Assembly (NCBI GenBank): GCA_017453335.1
Contig: JAFTKI010000082.1
Coordinates: 1-40,334, forward strand
From: Clostridia bacterium
GTDB taxonomy: Bacteria; Bacillota_A; Clostridia; Oscillospirales; CAG-272
Reading direction: 5' to 3'
DNA: 40,334 nt
Made by a program: the position numbers and the translations under genes. Positions 1-8,882 of the stretch are shown one piece after another (position 1 is the stretch's first letter; the number at the start of each line of letters is the position of its first letter). The notes under the pieces are model-generated. The model was not told the origin of the DNA and did not search any database. It saw only the letters and a program-made list of their open reading frames with translations.

Positions 1-1
1 A

Positions 2-31
2 ATTGTAGGGACCGGCGTCCTCGACGGTCCG
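2..31. repeat. REP-like palindrome, copy 1 (inverted)
   Basis: This 30-bp unit is built around the arms GGACCG and CGGTCC. Its reverse complement matches bases 174-203 at 29 of 30 positions. It is read as coding sequence (peptide NGPSRTPVPT) inside the RAYT remnant. Confidence 0.75.
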
Positions 32-173
32 TTTACACTCTCCTTCACACATAATAGAATATGAATGTGGTTTGGCATAATTACATAATCATCCACCGTT
101 ATATCTTGATAGAAATCACTTATCTGATGATGCATCTATCCGCAATTTTTCCATACGCGGTCAATTCAATACG

Positions 174-203
174 CGGACCGTCGGGGACGCCGGTCCCTAC
201 AAT
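174..203. repeat. REP-like palindrome, copy 2
   Basis: This is the second copy of the palindrome, inverted relative to 2-31 with one mismatch (G for A at about 184). It encodes the peptide GTGVPDGP in the RAYT frame. The imperfect hairpin arms are 175-180 and 191-196. Confidence 0.75.
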
Positions 204-345
204 ATGTGAAAGCATACATCGCTTATCTTGGGTACAAATCGTTAAGAAAAACACACCCGTCCCATTATAATCGGCGCCTTGCAATCGCGTGTTTTTTCGT
301 GTTCTTAATTTTTCCATTTGCTCTCCAAATCAATTTATCACAGGA

Positions 346-831
346 TTAGAAGCCCTTATATATGAAGCACATTTGCAATTCTGTTCCGAATGCGGTGTTT
401 TTTTCGGCTCCCGTAAAATCAAATCCGAATTTTTTGTAAAAATTAATTGCACGTTCGTTGCCCGCAAGTACCCAAAGATAGATTGTCTCTGCGTCTAAAT
501 ATTCCTCTACAGTCTTTTTCAGCAAGGTATATCCCAGCTTTTGACCGTGATATTCCCGCAACAGATAGAGTGCAAGAACCTCACCTGCATCCTGCGTATC
601 TCTGCTTTTTCCAAAGCAACAAAATCCCGCGACCTTGCCGTCTACCTTCAATAAAAGTGTATTTTGGTGCCATTTATGCGCCATTTTGACACACTTATCC
701 AAGGTCAACGTTGCCAAATATTCCCTTGGCATCAAATCGGCATAGGTTTCCTGCCATGATTTCCAATGAACATATCCCTTTTCGTCCATTTCCCGCTCGG
801 TCGTCATTGGTTGAATTGTTGTCGGGAACAT
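346..831 (-). CDS. GNAT-family N-acetyltransferase
   Basis: This is a single-domain cytoplasmic acetyltransferase of 161 aa that should transfer acetyl from acetyl-CoA to an amine. The substrate cannot be read from sequence. The acetyl-CoA-binding strand and loop appear as EVLALYLLREYHGQKLGYTLL (residues 84-104, seen in two parts: EVLALYLLREY and HGQKLG). This resembles the Q/R-x-x-G-x-G/A motif, with Lys in place of one Gly. Motif B is NERAINFYKKFGF (125-137). ATG 831 is chosen because AAAGGA lies about 8 nt upstream. An in-frame ATG at 849 has no good ribosome binding site. The gene lies close behind the GH2 gene on the same strand and is probably cotranscribed with it. Confidence 0.85.
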   Translation of the reverse strand: MFPTTIQPMTTEREMDEKGYVHWKSWQETYADLMPREYLATLTLDKCVKMAHKWHQNTLLLKVDGKVAGFCCFGKSRDTQDAGEVLALYLLREYHGQKLGYTLLKKTVEEYLDAETIYLWVLAGNERAINFYKKFGFDFTGAEKNTAFGTELQMCFIYKGF

Positions 832-853
832 ATTCTGATCCTTTTTCATACGA

Positions 854-2992
854 TCAACAAAACGCGCCGTAAAGAAGAACGGAAGTTTCTTCGATTGCGC
901 TCAGCGTTACGGTTTGGATCGTTTTTTCGGGATTTGCGGCAAGCTCCAAGCGGTTCATCAGGTACACGTCGTAGTTCTTATCGCGGCCAAAGGTAGCAAA
1001 GCGCTTGGCATTTTCGGCGGTTGCGTTGATGCGCGACGAGAAATTGAGCCCGTACGCCGTGGTGATATCCACGCCGTCCTTCAAAATGCGCTCGTCCGCT
1101 GTTCCGTCGGTGTAGCAGATTTGAACCTTTACCAGCTCCTTGCCGTAAACGCTTCCGCGCAACGGGTAACCGCCGGGGAATGCTGTCATTCCGATCAACG
1201 TGATCTTCTCGGCACTTCCCTTGCCTGTGAGAGTGACCGCCGCATCTTTAGAGATCACCTTCGGGATCGCATAGAGGAACGGAATATTCTCCGCAATGGG
1301 GCCTGTTTTCAGCTTGCGCTTGCGCATAGAGAGCGGTACCAGCAAAGCATCTGCCTTCACCTGTTCAAAAAGCGCACCGAAATCGGCACCGCCCTCGGCA
1401 TTCATACGCGCCGAAAGATCAAGTGCTTCATACCCTTCGCCCTCTTCAAGGAAGAAGGGCTTTTCTTTTTTCTCGCCGTCGTACATCTTCAAGCACTCGC
1501 AGAAGGTATCGAACATCATGGTCGGACGGCGGTATTTGTCCACAACGCCCTCATGAAGCACACCGTCGGTGCAGGCAGGCTCGGAGCGGTTGAAATCGTT
1601 GAGCTCGGCAAAGAACCAAAGGAATGCACCCGCCAAGGAGCCCTCATCGGAATTTGCCAGGTAGAGCTTGTTCATCTCGGTCATAAAATCGCGGAGCAGG
1701 TGCGGATTGTCGTAAACGTAATAGCCTCCCCACTCGGTAAACAGCAAGGGCTTATCGTGCAGCATTTCGGCACTCTTTTTGGATCGCTCAAAGGTTGCCG
1801 AATACGGGTGCATGGTGTAAAAATCAAAGCCACACTTGTTGTAGTAGATCAGCGTGTCCTCGTCGCTCATGCAGTTTGCGCCCGATACCATACGAGTGGG
1901 ATCGTACGCGCGGCAGGCATTCGCACTGTCCACCAGATACTTCTCGGTGAAGCGGCACTCGTTGAAGGAGAGCCAGAACGCGATGCAAGCATGGTTGCGG
2001 TCACGCATGATGGTACGTTTCAGCACCTCGATACTACCACCAGCAACATCGGGATCGGAGGTATCCGACCACCAGAGTCCGGGCTCCTCGGAAACCATCA
2101 AGCCGATGCGATCGGCGATCTCCAACGTCTTTTTATGGTGCGGATAGTGTACCAGGCGCACGAAATTACAGCCCATTTTCTTGATCAGAAGAAGATCGGA
2201 TTCGATCTGTTCCTCGGTGGGACAGTGTCCGCTGTCGCCTACCATTTCGTGCTTGCAAACGCCCTTGAAGAAGAGCGGCTTGCCGTTCACAAGGAAGCGG
2301 TGGCGGTCGTGCGTGATCTCGCGGAAGCCGACCATGCAGGCGTAGTGATCAAGAGCAACAGAACCGTCGCAAAGAGTGACCTCCAAGCGATACAGATTCG
2401 GTGTATCGGGCGACCAAAGCTTGATATTTTGAATGGTCTGAACCGCGATTTCTCCATGCGATTGGCTGTATTCGACAACCTTTTCGGTGCCGTCAAACAA
2501 AGCAACCGTAAAGGTTCCCGTTCCAAGCGCGGCTTTGATTTCCACCGTCATTGCAGCGGCAGTATAATCATCGGTGATTTCAGAGTGGAAAAAGACGTCC
2601 TCGATGTAATTTGCGGTGGAATAAAGTAAGGAAACGTCACGGATGATACCGCCGAAATTCTCCCAGCCCTCGGTGGGACCAAACTTCGGCTCGATATCCT
2701 CCAGCTCCAAAAGCAGCTCGTTGCCCTTGGACTTCACAAGGCTTGTTACATCAAAGCGATATTCGGCATACGCCAGCATTTCGCCCAAAACCGTTCCGTT
2801 CAGCGTCACGCGCGCGCCGTAGGTAATGCCGTCAAACTGCAAAAAGATCTTTTCGGCGCGCTCGTCAAGATCAAAGGTACGAAAGCATTCCGAATGTCCA
2901 ACGGGCAGACGCGAAAACGGGACTTGAATGTCCTCCCAAACGCCTTTTCCGATTCTGTATTTCCAGATTCCGTTTAAGGTTGTTTTTTTCAT
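854..2992 (-). CDS. Glycoside hydrolase family 2 (beta-glucuronidase/beta-galactosidase type)
   Basis: This 712-aa retaining glycosidase has the GH2 layout: an N-terminal sugar-binding jelly-roll (about 1-125), an immunoglobulin-like sandwich (about 130-225), a TIM barrel (about 230-500) and a C-terminal extension. The acid/base Glu is E345 in WLSFNEC and the nucleophile is E420 in LLFTEWGG. The barrel entry NGKPLFFKGVCKHE (236-249) is typical of the beta-glucuronidase branch. There is no signal peptide, so it should act on imported oligosaccharides or glycosides in the cytoplasm. A strong GGAGAGG ribosome binding site precedes ATG 2992. It follows the radical SAM gene by 20 bp. The exact sugar (glucuronide, galactoside or mannoside) cannot be assigned. 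Confidence 0.93.
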   Translation of the reverse strand: MKKTTLNGIWKYRIGKGVWEDIQVPFSRLPVGHSECFRTFDLDERAEKIFLQFDGITYGARVTLNGTVLGEMLAYAEYRFDVTSLVKSKGNELLLELEDIEPKFGPTEGWENFGGIIRDVSLLYSTANYIEDVFFHSEITDDYTAAAMTVEIKAALGTGTFTVALFDGTEKVVEYSQSHGEIAVQTIQNIKLWSPDTPNLYRLEVTLCDGSVALDHYACMVGFREITHDRHRFLVNGKPLFFKGVCKHEMVGDSGHCPTEEQIESDLLLIKKMGCNFVRLVHYPHHKKTLEIADRIGLMVSEEPGLWWSDTSDPDVAGGSIEVLKRTIMRDRNHACIAFWLSFNECRFTEKYLVDSANACRAYDPTRMVSGANCMSDEDTLIYYNKCGFDFYTMHPYSATFERSKKSAEMLHDKPLLFTEWGGYYVYDNPHLLRDFMTEMNKLYLANSDEGSLAGAFLWFFAELNDFNRSEPACTDGVLHEGVVDKYRRPTMMFDTFCECLKMYDGEKKEKPFFLEEGEGYEALDLSARMNAEGGADFGALFEQVKADALLVPLSMRKRKLKTGPIAENIPFLYAIPKVISKDAAVTLTGKGSAEKITLIGMTAFPGGYPLRGSVYGKELVKVQICYTDGTADERILKDGVDITTAYGLNFSSRINATAENAKRFATFGRDKNYDVYLMNRLELAANPEKTIQTVTLSAIEETSVLLYGAFC

Positions 2993-3012
2993 GGTATTTC
3001 CTCTCCTATATT

Positions 3013-4458
3013 TTACTGCATCCGAAGAAAGCTTGGCGGATTTTTATGCTCGTGCTGAGAAAAATCGGCACCCAGCATCTCCATCAATTTTTGTTTTTCG
3101 ATATTTGGGCAGGTGGTTTGAATGTAGTCCGAAAAATAGCGATAAGCATCGGGCTGAGAGATTTTTTGCAGAGGACGGGAGTCCTTTGCGGCAAGATACT
3201 CGGCAAGCCCCTCCCAAAACGCAAAGGGCGACTTTATATGAGGCGTGACCAAGTAAAGTGTGTGCGCAAACCTGCCGCTTTCCAGATAGCGCTCCAGCAC
3301 CTCGGCAATGTGAGAAAGCTTTTGCATCTCCTCATAAGTGATCCAGTTGCTTGCCAGCACGGTATAGGGCGGCATGGGCAAGCATCGGTAGCCGTACTCC
3401 TCCTTTTTCCGCCGCAGCTCTGTTCCGAAAAGAAGCTTTAAGAAGCCCAACTGCAACAGGTCACACGAGCCGTAAGCATCGTCAAACGACTTTGCAAAGC
3501 GCTCATATCCTTCATACGGAAGTCCCGCGATCAGATCCAGATGAACATGGATATTTCCCATGTTATGAACACGTTTGACCGCCGAAATGACCGCTTTGGG
3601 ATCAATGTGGCGCGAAGTGGCATCCAAGGTGGGAAGATTGGTGCTTTGCAGACCGAATTCCAGCTGGATCTTCCCCTTTGGGAACTGCGAAAGGATCGCA
3701 AAGCTTTCCTCGTTCAAAAGCGATGCACACACCTCAAAGTGATAGTGCTTGGTAAATCGCCCGTCCAGCAAGGCTTTCCAGATCGCATTGGCGCGCCTGA
3801 CGTCGGCGTTAAAGGTACGGTCAACGAATTTGATGATCTTGCAGTCGCCGTCCAGGCGTTCAAAGACTTCCAGATCGGTAAGTGTTTGTTCCACGCTTTT
3901 CAGCCGCACGCCAACACCCGATGAGGACAGGCAGTACGCACACCGATAAGGACAGCCGCGCGACGATTCGTAATATAAAATATTGCCCTTGGCTTCGCCG
4001 TCTCGGTAAAGGATGCCCTCGTCCCTCATGGTATGCGTTTGGGATGCGTGTAAAACGCGATCATGCCCCTCTCCGTTTCGGATCGCCCGACAGAGCATGG
4101 GAAGCGCCTCTTCCCCTTCCCCGCAGATCACCGCATCGATATAAGGCAGATCGCAAAAACGTTCTTCCCCAAAGGAAACCTCGGGACCGCCCAAAACGAT
4201 TTTGACCGCAGGACGGATCTCGCGCAAGGTCTGTGCCAATTCCAGCATTTGAGAAAGATTCCAGATATAGCAGGAAAAGCTGTAGACATCGGCATTGGCA
4301 CGGACCAGTTGCTCCAGAACGAAAGAGGTACGGTCACGCAGGCTGTATTCGATCAGCGCAACGTCAAAGCCGTCCTGCTCCAACGGGGCACGCAGGCATC
4401 GCAAAGCCAATGACGTGTGCGACCACGATCCGTTGAGCGTAAACAGCGCGACCTTCAT
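3013..4458 (-). CDS. B12-binding-domain radical SAM protein with DUF4080-like C-terminus
   Basis: The N-terminal part (about 1-135) has a cobalamin-binding-like Rossmann fold, including KIVLGGPEVSFG and VICGEGEEALP. It is followed by a radical SAM domain with the CxxxCxxC cluster motif GCPYRCAYC (Cys169, 173, 176). The C-terminal about 120 aa resembles DUF4080. The canonical His of B12 binding (DxHxxG) is not evident, as in many members of this family. Such proteins are common in anaerobes and few have known reactions. ATG 4458 has AAAGGAC upstream. It is the first gene of the minus-strand run leading into the GH2 gene. The family call is firm and the reaction is unknown. Confidence 0.88.
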   Translation of the reverse strand: MKVALFTLNGSWSHTSLALRCLRAPLEQDGFDVALIEYSLRDRTSFVLEQLVRANADVYSFSCYIWNLSQMLELAQTLREIRPAVKIVLGGPEVSFGEERFCDLPYIDAVICGEGEEALPMLCRAIRNGEGHDRVLHASQTHTMRDEGILYRDGEAKGNILYYESSRGCPYRCAYCLSSSGVGVRLKSVEQTLTDLEVFERLDGDCKIIKFVDRTFNADVRRANAIWKALLDGRFTKHYHFEVCASLLNEESFAILSQFPKGKIQLEFGLQSTNLPTLDATSRHIDPKAVISAVKRVHNMGNIHVHLDLIAGLPYEGYERFAKSFDDAYGSCDLLQLGFLKLLFGTELRRKKEEYGYRCLPMPPYTVLASNWITYEEMQKLSHIAEVLERYLESGRFAHTLYLVTPHIKSPFAFWEGLAEYLAAKDSRPLQKISQPDAYRYFSDYIQTTCPNIEKQKLMEMLGADFSQHEHKNPPSFLRMQ

Positions 4459-4485
4459 TTTTCCATCCGTCCTTTCTTTTTTCCA

Positions 4486-4513
4486 ATTATATCATATTAT
4501 ACCATATTGTCAT
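4486..4513 (-). promoter_or_regulatory. Sigma-A-type promoter for the radical SAM operon
   Basis: On the minus strand ATGACA (4513-4508) is followed by a 16-bp spacer and TATAAT (4491-4486), 27 bp before the start codon. It overlaps the last codons of the upstream ATPase gene. Confidence 0.55.
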
Positions 4514-5592
4514 TGGTTTTTCAAGTCAAATAAGCGACTGCAAAAGATTTTTGTGAAATTTTCCTTGGCTTCAAAATCCATTGCCGAAACGTAACAATCC
4601 TCCAGTGCAAAATGCAGCTCCCGTACCTCACGCAAAGCATCCAGCGCGCCCTCTCTCATGGACTCCATCAAGCGGCGCGTAAACCGTACCTGCCCGCGCA
4701 CGGCACGCATCCCCGATATCTCGGCAAATCGCCGCAAAGACAGCACGCGCCCCCGCGGCTTCTCAATTTCCTTGGGGAGAATCACAAACGCACGGCGGAA
4801 ATCCTGCAAAAAGAGTCCGTCCAAACGGTCGGGAAAGACGGGATCGTGCGAGACTCGGATCTTCCATTGCTTTTCGATCGCCATCTCACCAATTCGCCCT
4901 AAAAAGACCTGTGCGCATCCGTAACAGTCCTCTAAAAGTACCGTTTGCTCCGCGTCGGCAAAGTAGGTATCAAAGATCACCTCGCCGCGCATACCAACCG
5001 ATCGGATCAGCGCCGGTGAGGATTCATATCCGGACCCCTCTTGCAGATCGCGCACCTGCTTTTCGGCAAATGCGCGAAGAGCCTCACGCTTGATATACGG
5101 CTCTGTCAGACTGTCGCAAACCTTCATCAATTCGCCCTCGGAACGCAAATATCGGTAGCATCTGCGGTATGCCGCGCTTTTTTGCTGATTCAATAAGGTG
5201 ATCAGTTCACTGCTTTCGCACAGCTTTTCTCTGTTCCAAAAGCTTCCGAGATTGACGATCTCCTCCCGCACCCCCGGCAAAGCAGGCTCATAAACGTGCG
5301 GTGCCGTTGCATCCAACAGCGCGATGCAATCCTCCCCTGAGGTTAGGATCACACCGTCCAGCGAATCGGCATCGGAGGAACAGTAAATATATTCGGCAGT
5401 CCAGCCCCGATCTTCGGCATACACCGCCACGTCACGCAAAAAGCGGCTTTTTCCCGTTCCGGGACCGCCCTTGACAGCAAACACTCGCTTGACGCGCGCC
5501 GCATCAAAGCATTCCTTATAGTAACTGAAAAAACCTCTTTCGCTGTTGGATGCGGCAAAATAGGCATCCTCGCCCGTTGATTTCAAAATCAT
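4510..5592 (-). CDS. P-loop ATPase of the PRK06851 type
   Basis: This 360-aa cytoplasmic protein has a Walker A motif GGPGTGKS at residues 42-49, preceded by the hydrophobic strand KRVFAVK. The start region (GEDAYFAASNSERGFFSYY) and the later block FIL/VSHDPVFPDRLDGLFL fit a conserved Firmicutes ATPase family annotated as PRK06851. No partner domain was recognised. It is translated from ATG 5592 behind GGAGGAG. It diverges from spoIIIAA across 131 bp, so a link with sporulation is possible but is only inference. Confidence 0.7.
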   Translation of the reverse strand: MILKSTGEDAYFAASNSERGFFSYYKECFDAARVKRVFAVKGGPGTGKSRFLRDVAVYAEDRGWTAEYIYCSSDADSLDGVILTSGEDCIALLDATAPHVYEPALPGVREEIVNLGSFWNREKLCESSELITLLNQQKSAAYRRCYRYLRSEGELMKVCDSLTEPYIKREALRAFAEKQVRDLQEGSGYESSPALIRSVGMRGEVIFDTYFADAEQTVLLEDCYGCAQVFLGRIGEMAIEKQWKIRVSHDPVFPDRLDGLFLQDFRRAFVILPKEIEKPRGRVLSLRRFAEISGMRAVRGQVRFTRRLMESMREGALDALREVRELHFALEDCYVSAMDFEAKENFTKIFCSRLFDLKNQ

Positions 5593-5723
5593 CGTAATCT
5601 CCTCCCCGTTTTTGCTAACAGAATATGCATTTTTGCAAAAAAGGTTCTATTCCCGCAAAATACCGCATAGGATGGAGCAAGTGAGTGCCGAGCACTCGGA
5701 CGTTTTTGATCAAGGAGGTTTTT
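5593..5723. promoter_or_regulatory. Divergent intergenic region between the ATPase gene and spoIIIAA
   Basis: This region must hold the promoters for both directions. In Bacillus the spoIIIA operon is driven by sigma-E, but I could not place convincing sigma-E -35/-10 boxes here. A small hairpin GAGTGC-CGA-GCACTC lies at 5683-5697, just before the AAGGAGG site (5712-5718) of spoIIIAA. Confidence 0.35.
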
Positions 5724-6626
5724 ATGCAACAAACCGATATTCGAATGATTCCTCTCGCGCTTCCCGATATTCTCTGTCGCATTCTTCCCACGCCGCTGTT
5801 GGACGCGGTTCGTTTTTGCGGTGCCGAGCGTATTGAGGAGATCCGTCTGCATGCAAACCGCTATTGCAGCGTCAGTTGCGGTACGCGAAATATCAGGACA
5901 GGCTTTCTTGCCGATGAACAGATGATACGCAAGCTGCTTTTGGAAATGTGTGAGGGCTCCCTGTATGCCTACAGCCAGAGCATCAACAACGGATATCTTT
6001 CCCTTTCCGGCGGGATTCGCGTCGGCGTTTGCGGAAGTGCGACCGTGGAACAAAATCGTGTGATCGGCGTTCATTCGGTCACGGGACTGATGATCCGCAT
6101 TCCGCATCGCGTTCGGGTGGATGCCTCTCCGATTCTGCAACTGCTGCAGCTACGCAAAAAAAACGGCGGGATTCTGATCTATTCCCCGCCCGGTGTTGGA
6201 AAAACCACTCTTTTACGTGCAACCGCCGCCCTTGCCGCCTCTGCCGCCTATAACCTGCGCACCGTGGTGGTTGACACGCGTTCCGAATTAAAGTATACAC
6301 TTGAGGACAAAAACCTTTGTCTGGATATTTTGGAAAGTTATCCGCGCGGTGCGGGAATCGAGATCGCAACACGCTCCTTTGGCGCACAGCTTGTGATCTG
6401 CGACGAGATCGGCAGTGCCGAGGATGCACGGTCCATTTTGGAAAACGCAAATTGCGGCATCCCATTGATCGCCTCAGCACACGCATCCCGTCTTTCCGAG
6501 CTTCTCTCGCGTCCGATTTTTCGGGAGCTTCACGAGGCGGCGATCTTCCATACGTATGTGGGGCTTGCGCGCGATGGGACAAGATTTCGGTATTGCTTTA
6601 CAGCATGGGAGGATGCAAAAAAATGA
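5724..6626 (+). CDS. spoIIIAA: Stage III sporulation protein AA (ATPase)
   Basis: SpoIIIAA is the mother-cell ATPase proposed to power the SpoIIIA-SpoIIQ channel between mother cell and forespore; it resembles type II/IV secretion ATPases. The 300-aa product has Walker A SPPGVGKTT (154-162), an acidic Walker B segment LVICDEIGS (about 225-233) and the conserved N-terminal region IEEIRLHANR. ATG 5724 is chosen because AAGGAGG sits 5 nt upstream. A longer frame from 5685 adds 13 residues without a ribosome binding site. Its TGA overlaps the ATG of spoIIIAB (ATGA), so the two are translationally coupled. Confidence 0.96.
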   Translation: MQQTDIRMIPLALPDILCRILPTPLLDAVRFCGAERIEEIRLHANRYCSVSCGTRNIRTGFLADEQMIRKLLLEMCEGSLYAYSQSINNGYLSLSGGIRVGVCGSATVEQNRVIGVHSVTGLMIRIPHRVRVDASPILQLLQLRKKNGGILIYSPPGVGKTTLLRATAALAASAAYNLRTVVVDTRSELKYTLEDKNLCLDILESYPRGAGIEIATRSFGAQLVICDEIGSAEDARSILENANCGIPLIASAHASRLSELLSRPIFRELHEAAIFHTYVGLARDGTRFRYCFTAWEDAKK

Positions 6627-7093
6627 TCCGCATTCTCGGAGCATGTACGGTACTGGGAATCGTCGCCCTTGCCGCTTGGAGCCGCGTGCAAAAGGAACGG
6701 AAGGGACTGGCGGTGCTGGAGGCGTGGATCACGCTTTTGTACGAGGTACGCAATCGGATCGACTGCTTTTCCCTGCCGATCAATCAGATCTTATCCAATA
6801 CCGATCGGGCTTTATTGGATACGCTCGGATGCAACGGTGAAAATCCGACTCCCGATCGGTTGTTCCGCTCCTCCGAGGCATTCCTGGACGAAGACTGCAA
6901 AGCGCTGTTGAGAGCCTTGCTCGGAGAGCTTGGCACAAGCTATCGGCAGGAGCAGGTCAAGCGGTGCGATCACTATCTGAAGGCGTTGGAGGCACACCGC
7001 GACAAGATAAAGCAAAATCTGCCCATGCGCCAAAAAATGCTGGTTACGCTGCATCTTTGTGCGGGGCTTGGAGCGGTTATTTTGCTGTGGTAA
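6623..7093 (+). CDS. spoIIIAB: Stage III sporulation protein AB
   Basis: SpoIIIAB is a 156-aa protein with an N-terminal membrane helix (about 3-20), a soluble helical middle and a C-terminal hydrophobic segment (LCAGLGAVILLW). This matches the family, which resembles GspF-type secretion proteins. ATG 6623 overlaps the spoIIIAA stop and has GGGAGG 10 nt upstream. The open frame extends further upstream through spoIIIAA, but that part is a shadow. The family motif with conserved Leu/Pro around PMRQKMLVTL is present. Confidence 0.93.
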   Translation: MIRILGACTVLGIVALAAWSRVQKERKGLAVLEAWITLLYEVRNRIDCFSLPINQILSNTDRALLDTLGCNGENPTPDRLFRSSEAFLDEDCKALLRALLGELGTSYRQEQVKRCDHYLKALEAHRDKIKQNLPMRQKMLVTLHLCAGLGAVILLW

Positions 7094-7114
7094 TTCAAAA
7101 AACAGGAGGTCAAA

Positions 7115-7309
7115 ATGGATATTTCCATGATCATTAAGATCGCAGGCGTGGGGATCCTGGTTGCGGTTGCCTCGCAGGTGTTGTCCAAAACGGGACGGGA
7201 CGAGCAGGCGACCTTCGTCACCATTGCGGGGATCCTTGCCGTTCTGATGATTCTGATCAGCGAGATTCGAGGGCTGTTTGATCTGATCCTCTCGCTGTTT
7301 GATTTGTAA
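7115..7309 (+). CDS. spoIIIAC: Stage III sporulation protein AC
   Basis: This is a 64-aa two-helix membrane protein, the typical length for SpoIIIAC. Helix 1 is around IIKIAGVGILVAVASQVL, with the conserved loop KTGRDEQA (25-32), and helix 2 is around TFVTIAGILAVLMILI. An AGGAGG site precedes ATG 7115. It is a core component of the SpoIIIA complex in the mother-cell membrane. Confidence 0.95.
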   Translation: MDISMIIKIAGVGILVAVASQVLSKTGRDEQATFVTIAGILAVLMILISEIRGLFDLILSLFDL

Positions 7310-7314
7310 TCAAT

Positions 7315-7704
7315 ATGGTTGCGCTGAAGGCATGTATGCTGGCGGTCCCCGCTCTGTTTGCTGTGTTGATCGTCAAGCAATGGAAAACCGATTTTTCGCC
7401 GCTTTTACGGATCGCGCTTGCAATTCTGTTCGGAGGTATTGCGATCGGCGCGCTCTCCCCCGTCATCGAATATCTGGGCGGTCTTTTGGGAACGGAGCAA
7501 GTGCTTTATGCAAAAATTCTCCTGAAAGCGCTCGGTATCGCCTTTCTTTCGCATTATGCCGCGGAGCTGTGTCGGGAAAGCGGAGAAGGAAGCCTTGCGG
7601 GCGGTGTGGAGCTGGTGGGAAAGATCGAAATTCTCCTTCTGTGTATTCCCTTGATGGAGCAGATCCTCTCAACCGCAAAAGAGCTGCTCGCGCTGGGAGG
7701 ATAG
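7315..7704 (+). CDS. spoIIIAD: Stage III sporulation protein AD
   Basis: This 129-aa polytopic membrane protein has four hydrophobic stretches and the conserved end GKIEILLLCIPLMEQIL. The length and sequence fit SpoIIIAD, a paralogue of SpoIIIAC within the same complex. ATG 7315 lies 5 bp after the spoIIIAC stop with no clear Shine-Dalgarno sequence, so translation probably depends on coupling to spoIIIAC. Confidence 0.94.
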   Translation: MVALKACMLAVPALFAVLIVKQWKTDFSPLLRIALAILFGGIAIGALSPVIEYLGGLLGTEQVLYAKILLKALGIAFLSHYAAELCRESGEGSLAGGVELVGKIEILLLCIPLMEQILSTAKELLALGG

Positions 7705-7705
7705 C

Positions 7706-8872
7706 ATGAAACGGTACGGTTACAAAATCGCGTGCTTTCTCTGCTTGCTTTCTCTCTCGATCCTCTTCTTATCGCTTTCGATCGTTGCGGAGGAAGCCAA
7801 CACCGAGATAACCTATGAGCAGATGCCCGAGGAATACGGCACATGGCTGGACAGTATTCCCGAGGATGTGGCGGAGCTGTTGCCGCCCGAAGTGTTTTCG
7901 GACAATGCAAAGGAATCGGCAGACGCGGTGATGGAAATGAGCAGCTTTTCCTATCTGATCCAAACACTTTTGAAGCTGATCGGAGCCGAGATCGGAGATT
8001 GCGTTAAGGTGCTGGCAACCGTGTGCGGACTGTTGCTGATCACGGCGGTTTGCAATGCCCTGAAAACCGCCTTTTCAAGCGACGGAATCGGACGAGCCTT
8101 CGGGTTTTGCACAACGTTGGTCATCACGCTGGCACTGATGGCACAAAGCTATTTCTGCTTGGAGAAGGTCACTCAATACTTTGGGAATCTCAATTCCGTA
8201 ACCGCCGCACTTCTGCCACTCAACGGCACGCTTTACGCCATGGGAGGCAACACGTCAACGGCGGTGGCATCATCGGCGGGACTTTCGGTCTATATGACGG
8301 TGTTGGAGGAGATCGTTGGAAAAAGCATCCTTCCCTTTTGCGGTATTTGCATGGCGTTTGCCCTGATGGGATCGATCGATTCCTCGTTGCGCACGGGCGG
8401 ACTTCTCTCTACCGTTAAAAAGAACTATACCACAGCGTTGGCATTTTTGATGATGCTGTTGCTTGCGATGCTTGCCGCGCAAAACACGCTGGGAACCCGT
8501 GCCGACTCTTTGGCAATGCGCAGTGTCAGATTTGCCGCGACCAACTGGATCCCCGTGGTGGGAGGCTCGGTTGCCGAGGTGTTTCGTACCATCAGTGCGG
8601 GCGTTGGCTATTTGCGCGGAACGGTTGGCGTTTGCGGGGTTCTGCTGGTGGTTCTGATGCTTCTGCCAACGCTGGTCAAGCTGTTTTTGTTGCGTTTAAC
8701 CTGGCAAATTGCGGCATCAATTGCCGATCTGTTAGGCTGTGAACGCGAAAAAAAGCTGTTGGAGGAATTCGCATCGATCCTGGGATATCTGATTGCGGCG
8801 GTGAGCATTTGTTCCTCAGTGCTTCTGCTTGCGCTGATCCTGCTTGCCTGTTGCGGAACCGCCGTTGGATAA
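7706..8872 (+). CDS. spoIIIAE: Stage III sporulation protein AE
   Basis: This is a 388-aa multi-spanning membrane protein with an N-terminal signal or anchor (residues 8-27), an extracytoplasmic segment (about 28-85) and about eight hydrophobic helices thereafter. Length and order match SpoIIIAE, a large membrane component of the channel complex. It starts one base after the spoIIIAD stop, and GGGAGGA within the spoIIIAD end serves as its ribosome binding site. Confidence 0.95.
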   Translation: MKRYGYKIACFLCLLSLSILFLSLSIVAEEANTEITYEQMPEEYGTWLDSIPEDVAELLPPEVFSDNAKESADAVMEMSSFSYLIQTLLKLIGAEIGDCVKVLATVCGLLLITAVCNALKTAFSSDGIGRAFGFCTTLVITLALMAQSYFCLEKVTQYFGNLNSVTAALLPLNGTLYAMGGNTSTAVASSAGLSVYMTVLEEIVGKSILPFCGICMAFALMGSIDSSLRTGGLLSTVKKNYTTALAFLMMLLLAMLAAQNTLGTRADSLAMRSVRFAATNWIPVVGGSVAEVFRTISAGVGYLRGTVGVCGVLLVVLMLLPTLVKLFLLRLTWQIAASIADLLGCEREKKLLEEFASILGYLIAAVSICSSVLLLALILLACCGTAVG

Positions 8873-8882
8873 AGGAGGACGT

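Larger units (their letters stand above)
1..317 (-). pseudogene. REP-associated tyrosine transposase (RAYT, IS200/Y1-like), frameshifted and cut by window edge
   Basis: RAYTs are single-strand HUH nucleases related to IS200/IS605 transposases and act on REP palindromes. Reading on the minus strand from ATG 317, the product starts MEKLRTRKNTRLQG and includes GVFFLTICTQDK, a typical RAYT N-terminus. The frame stops at about 120. Shifting frame near 130 restores the family signature DYVIMPNHIHILL, whose H-x-H is the metal-binding HUH motif, and this continues open to base 1. One frameshift therefore splits the gene, and the C-terminal half with the catalytic Tyr lies outside the window. It sits 28 bp downstream of the GNAT gene on the same strand. 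Two inverted copies of a REP-like palindrome lie inside its coding sequence. Identity is confident. Whether it is dead or expressed by frameshifting is not known. Confidence 0.8.

Noticed and set aside
914..2629. Long 571-aa plus-strand open frame
   Set aside because: It lies wholly antisense to the GH2 gene, has no ribosome binding site and gives low-quality, Arg/His-rich protein. The GH2 motifs on the other strand are decisive.
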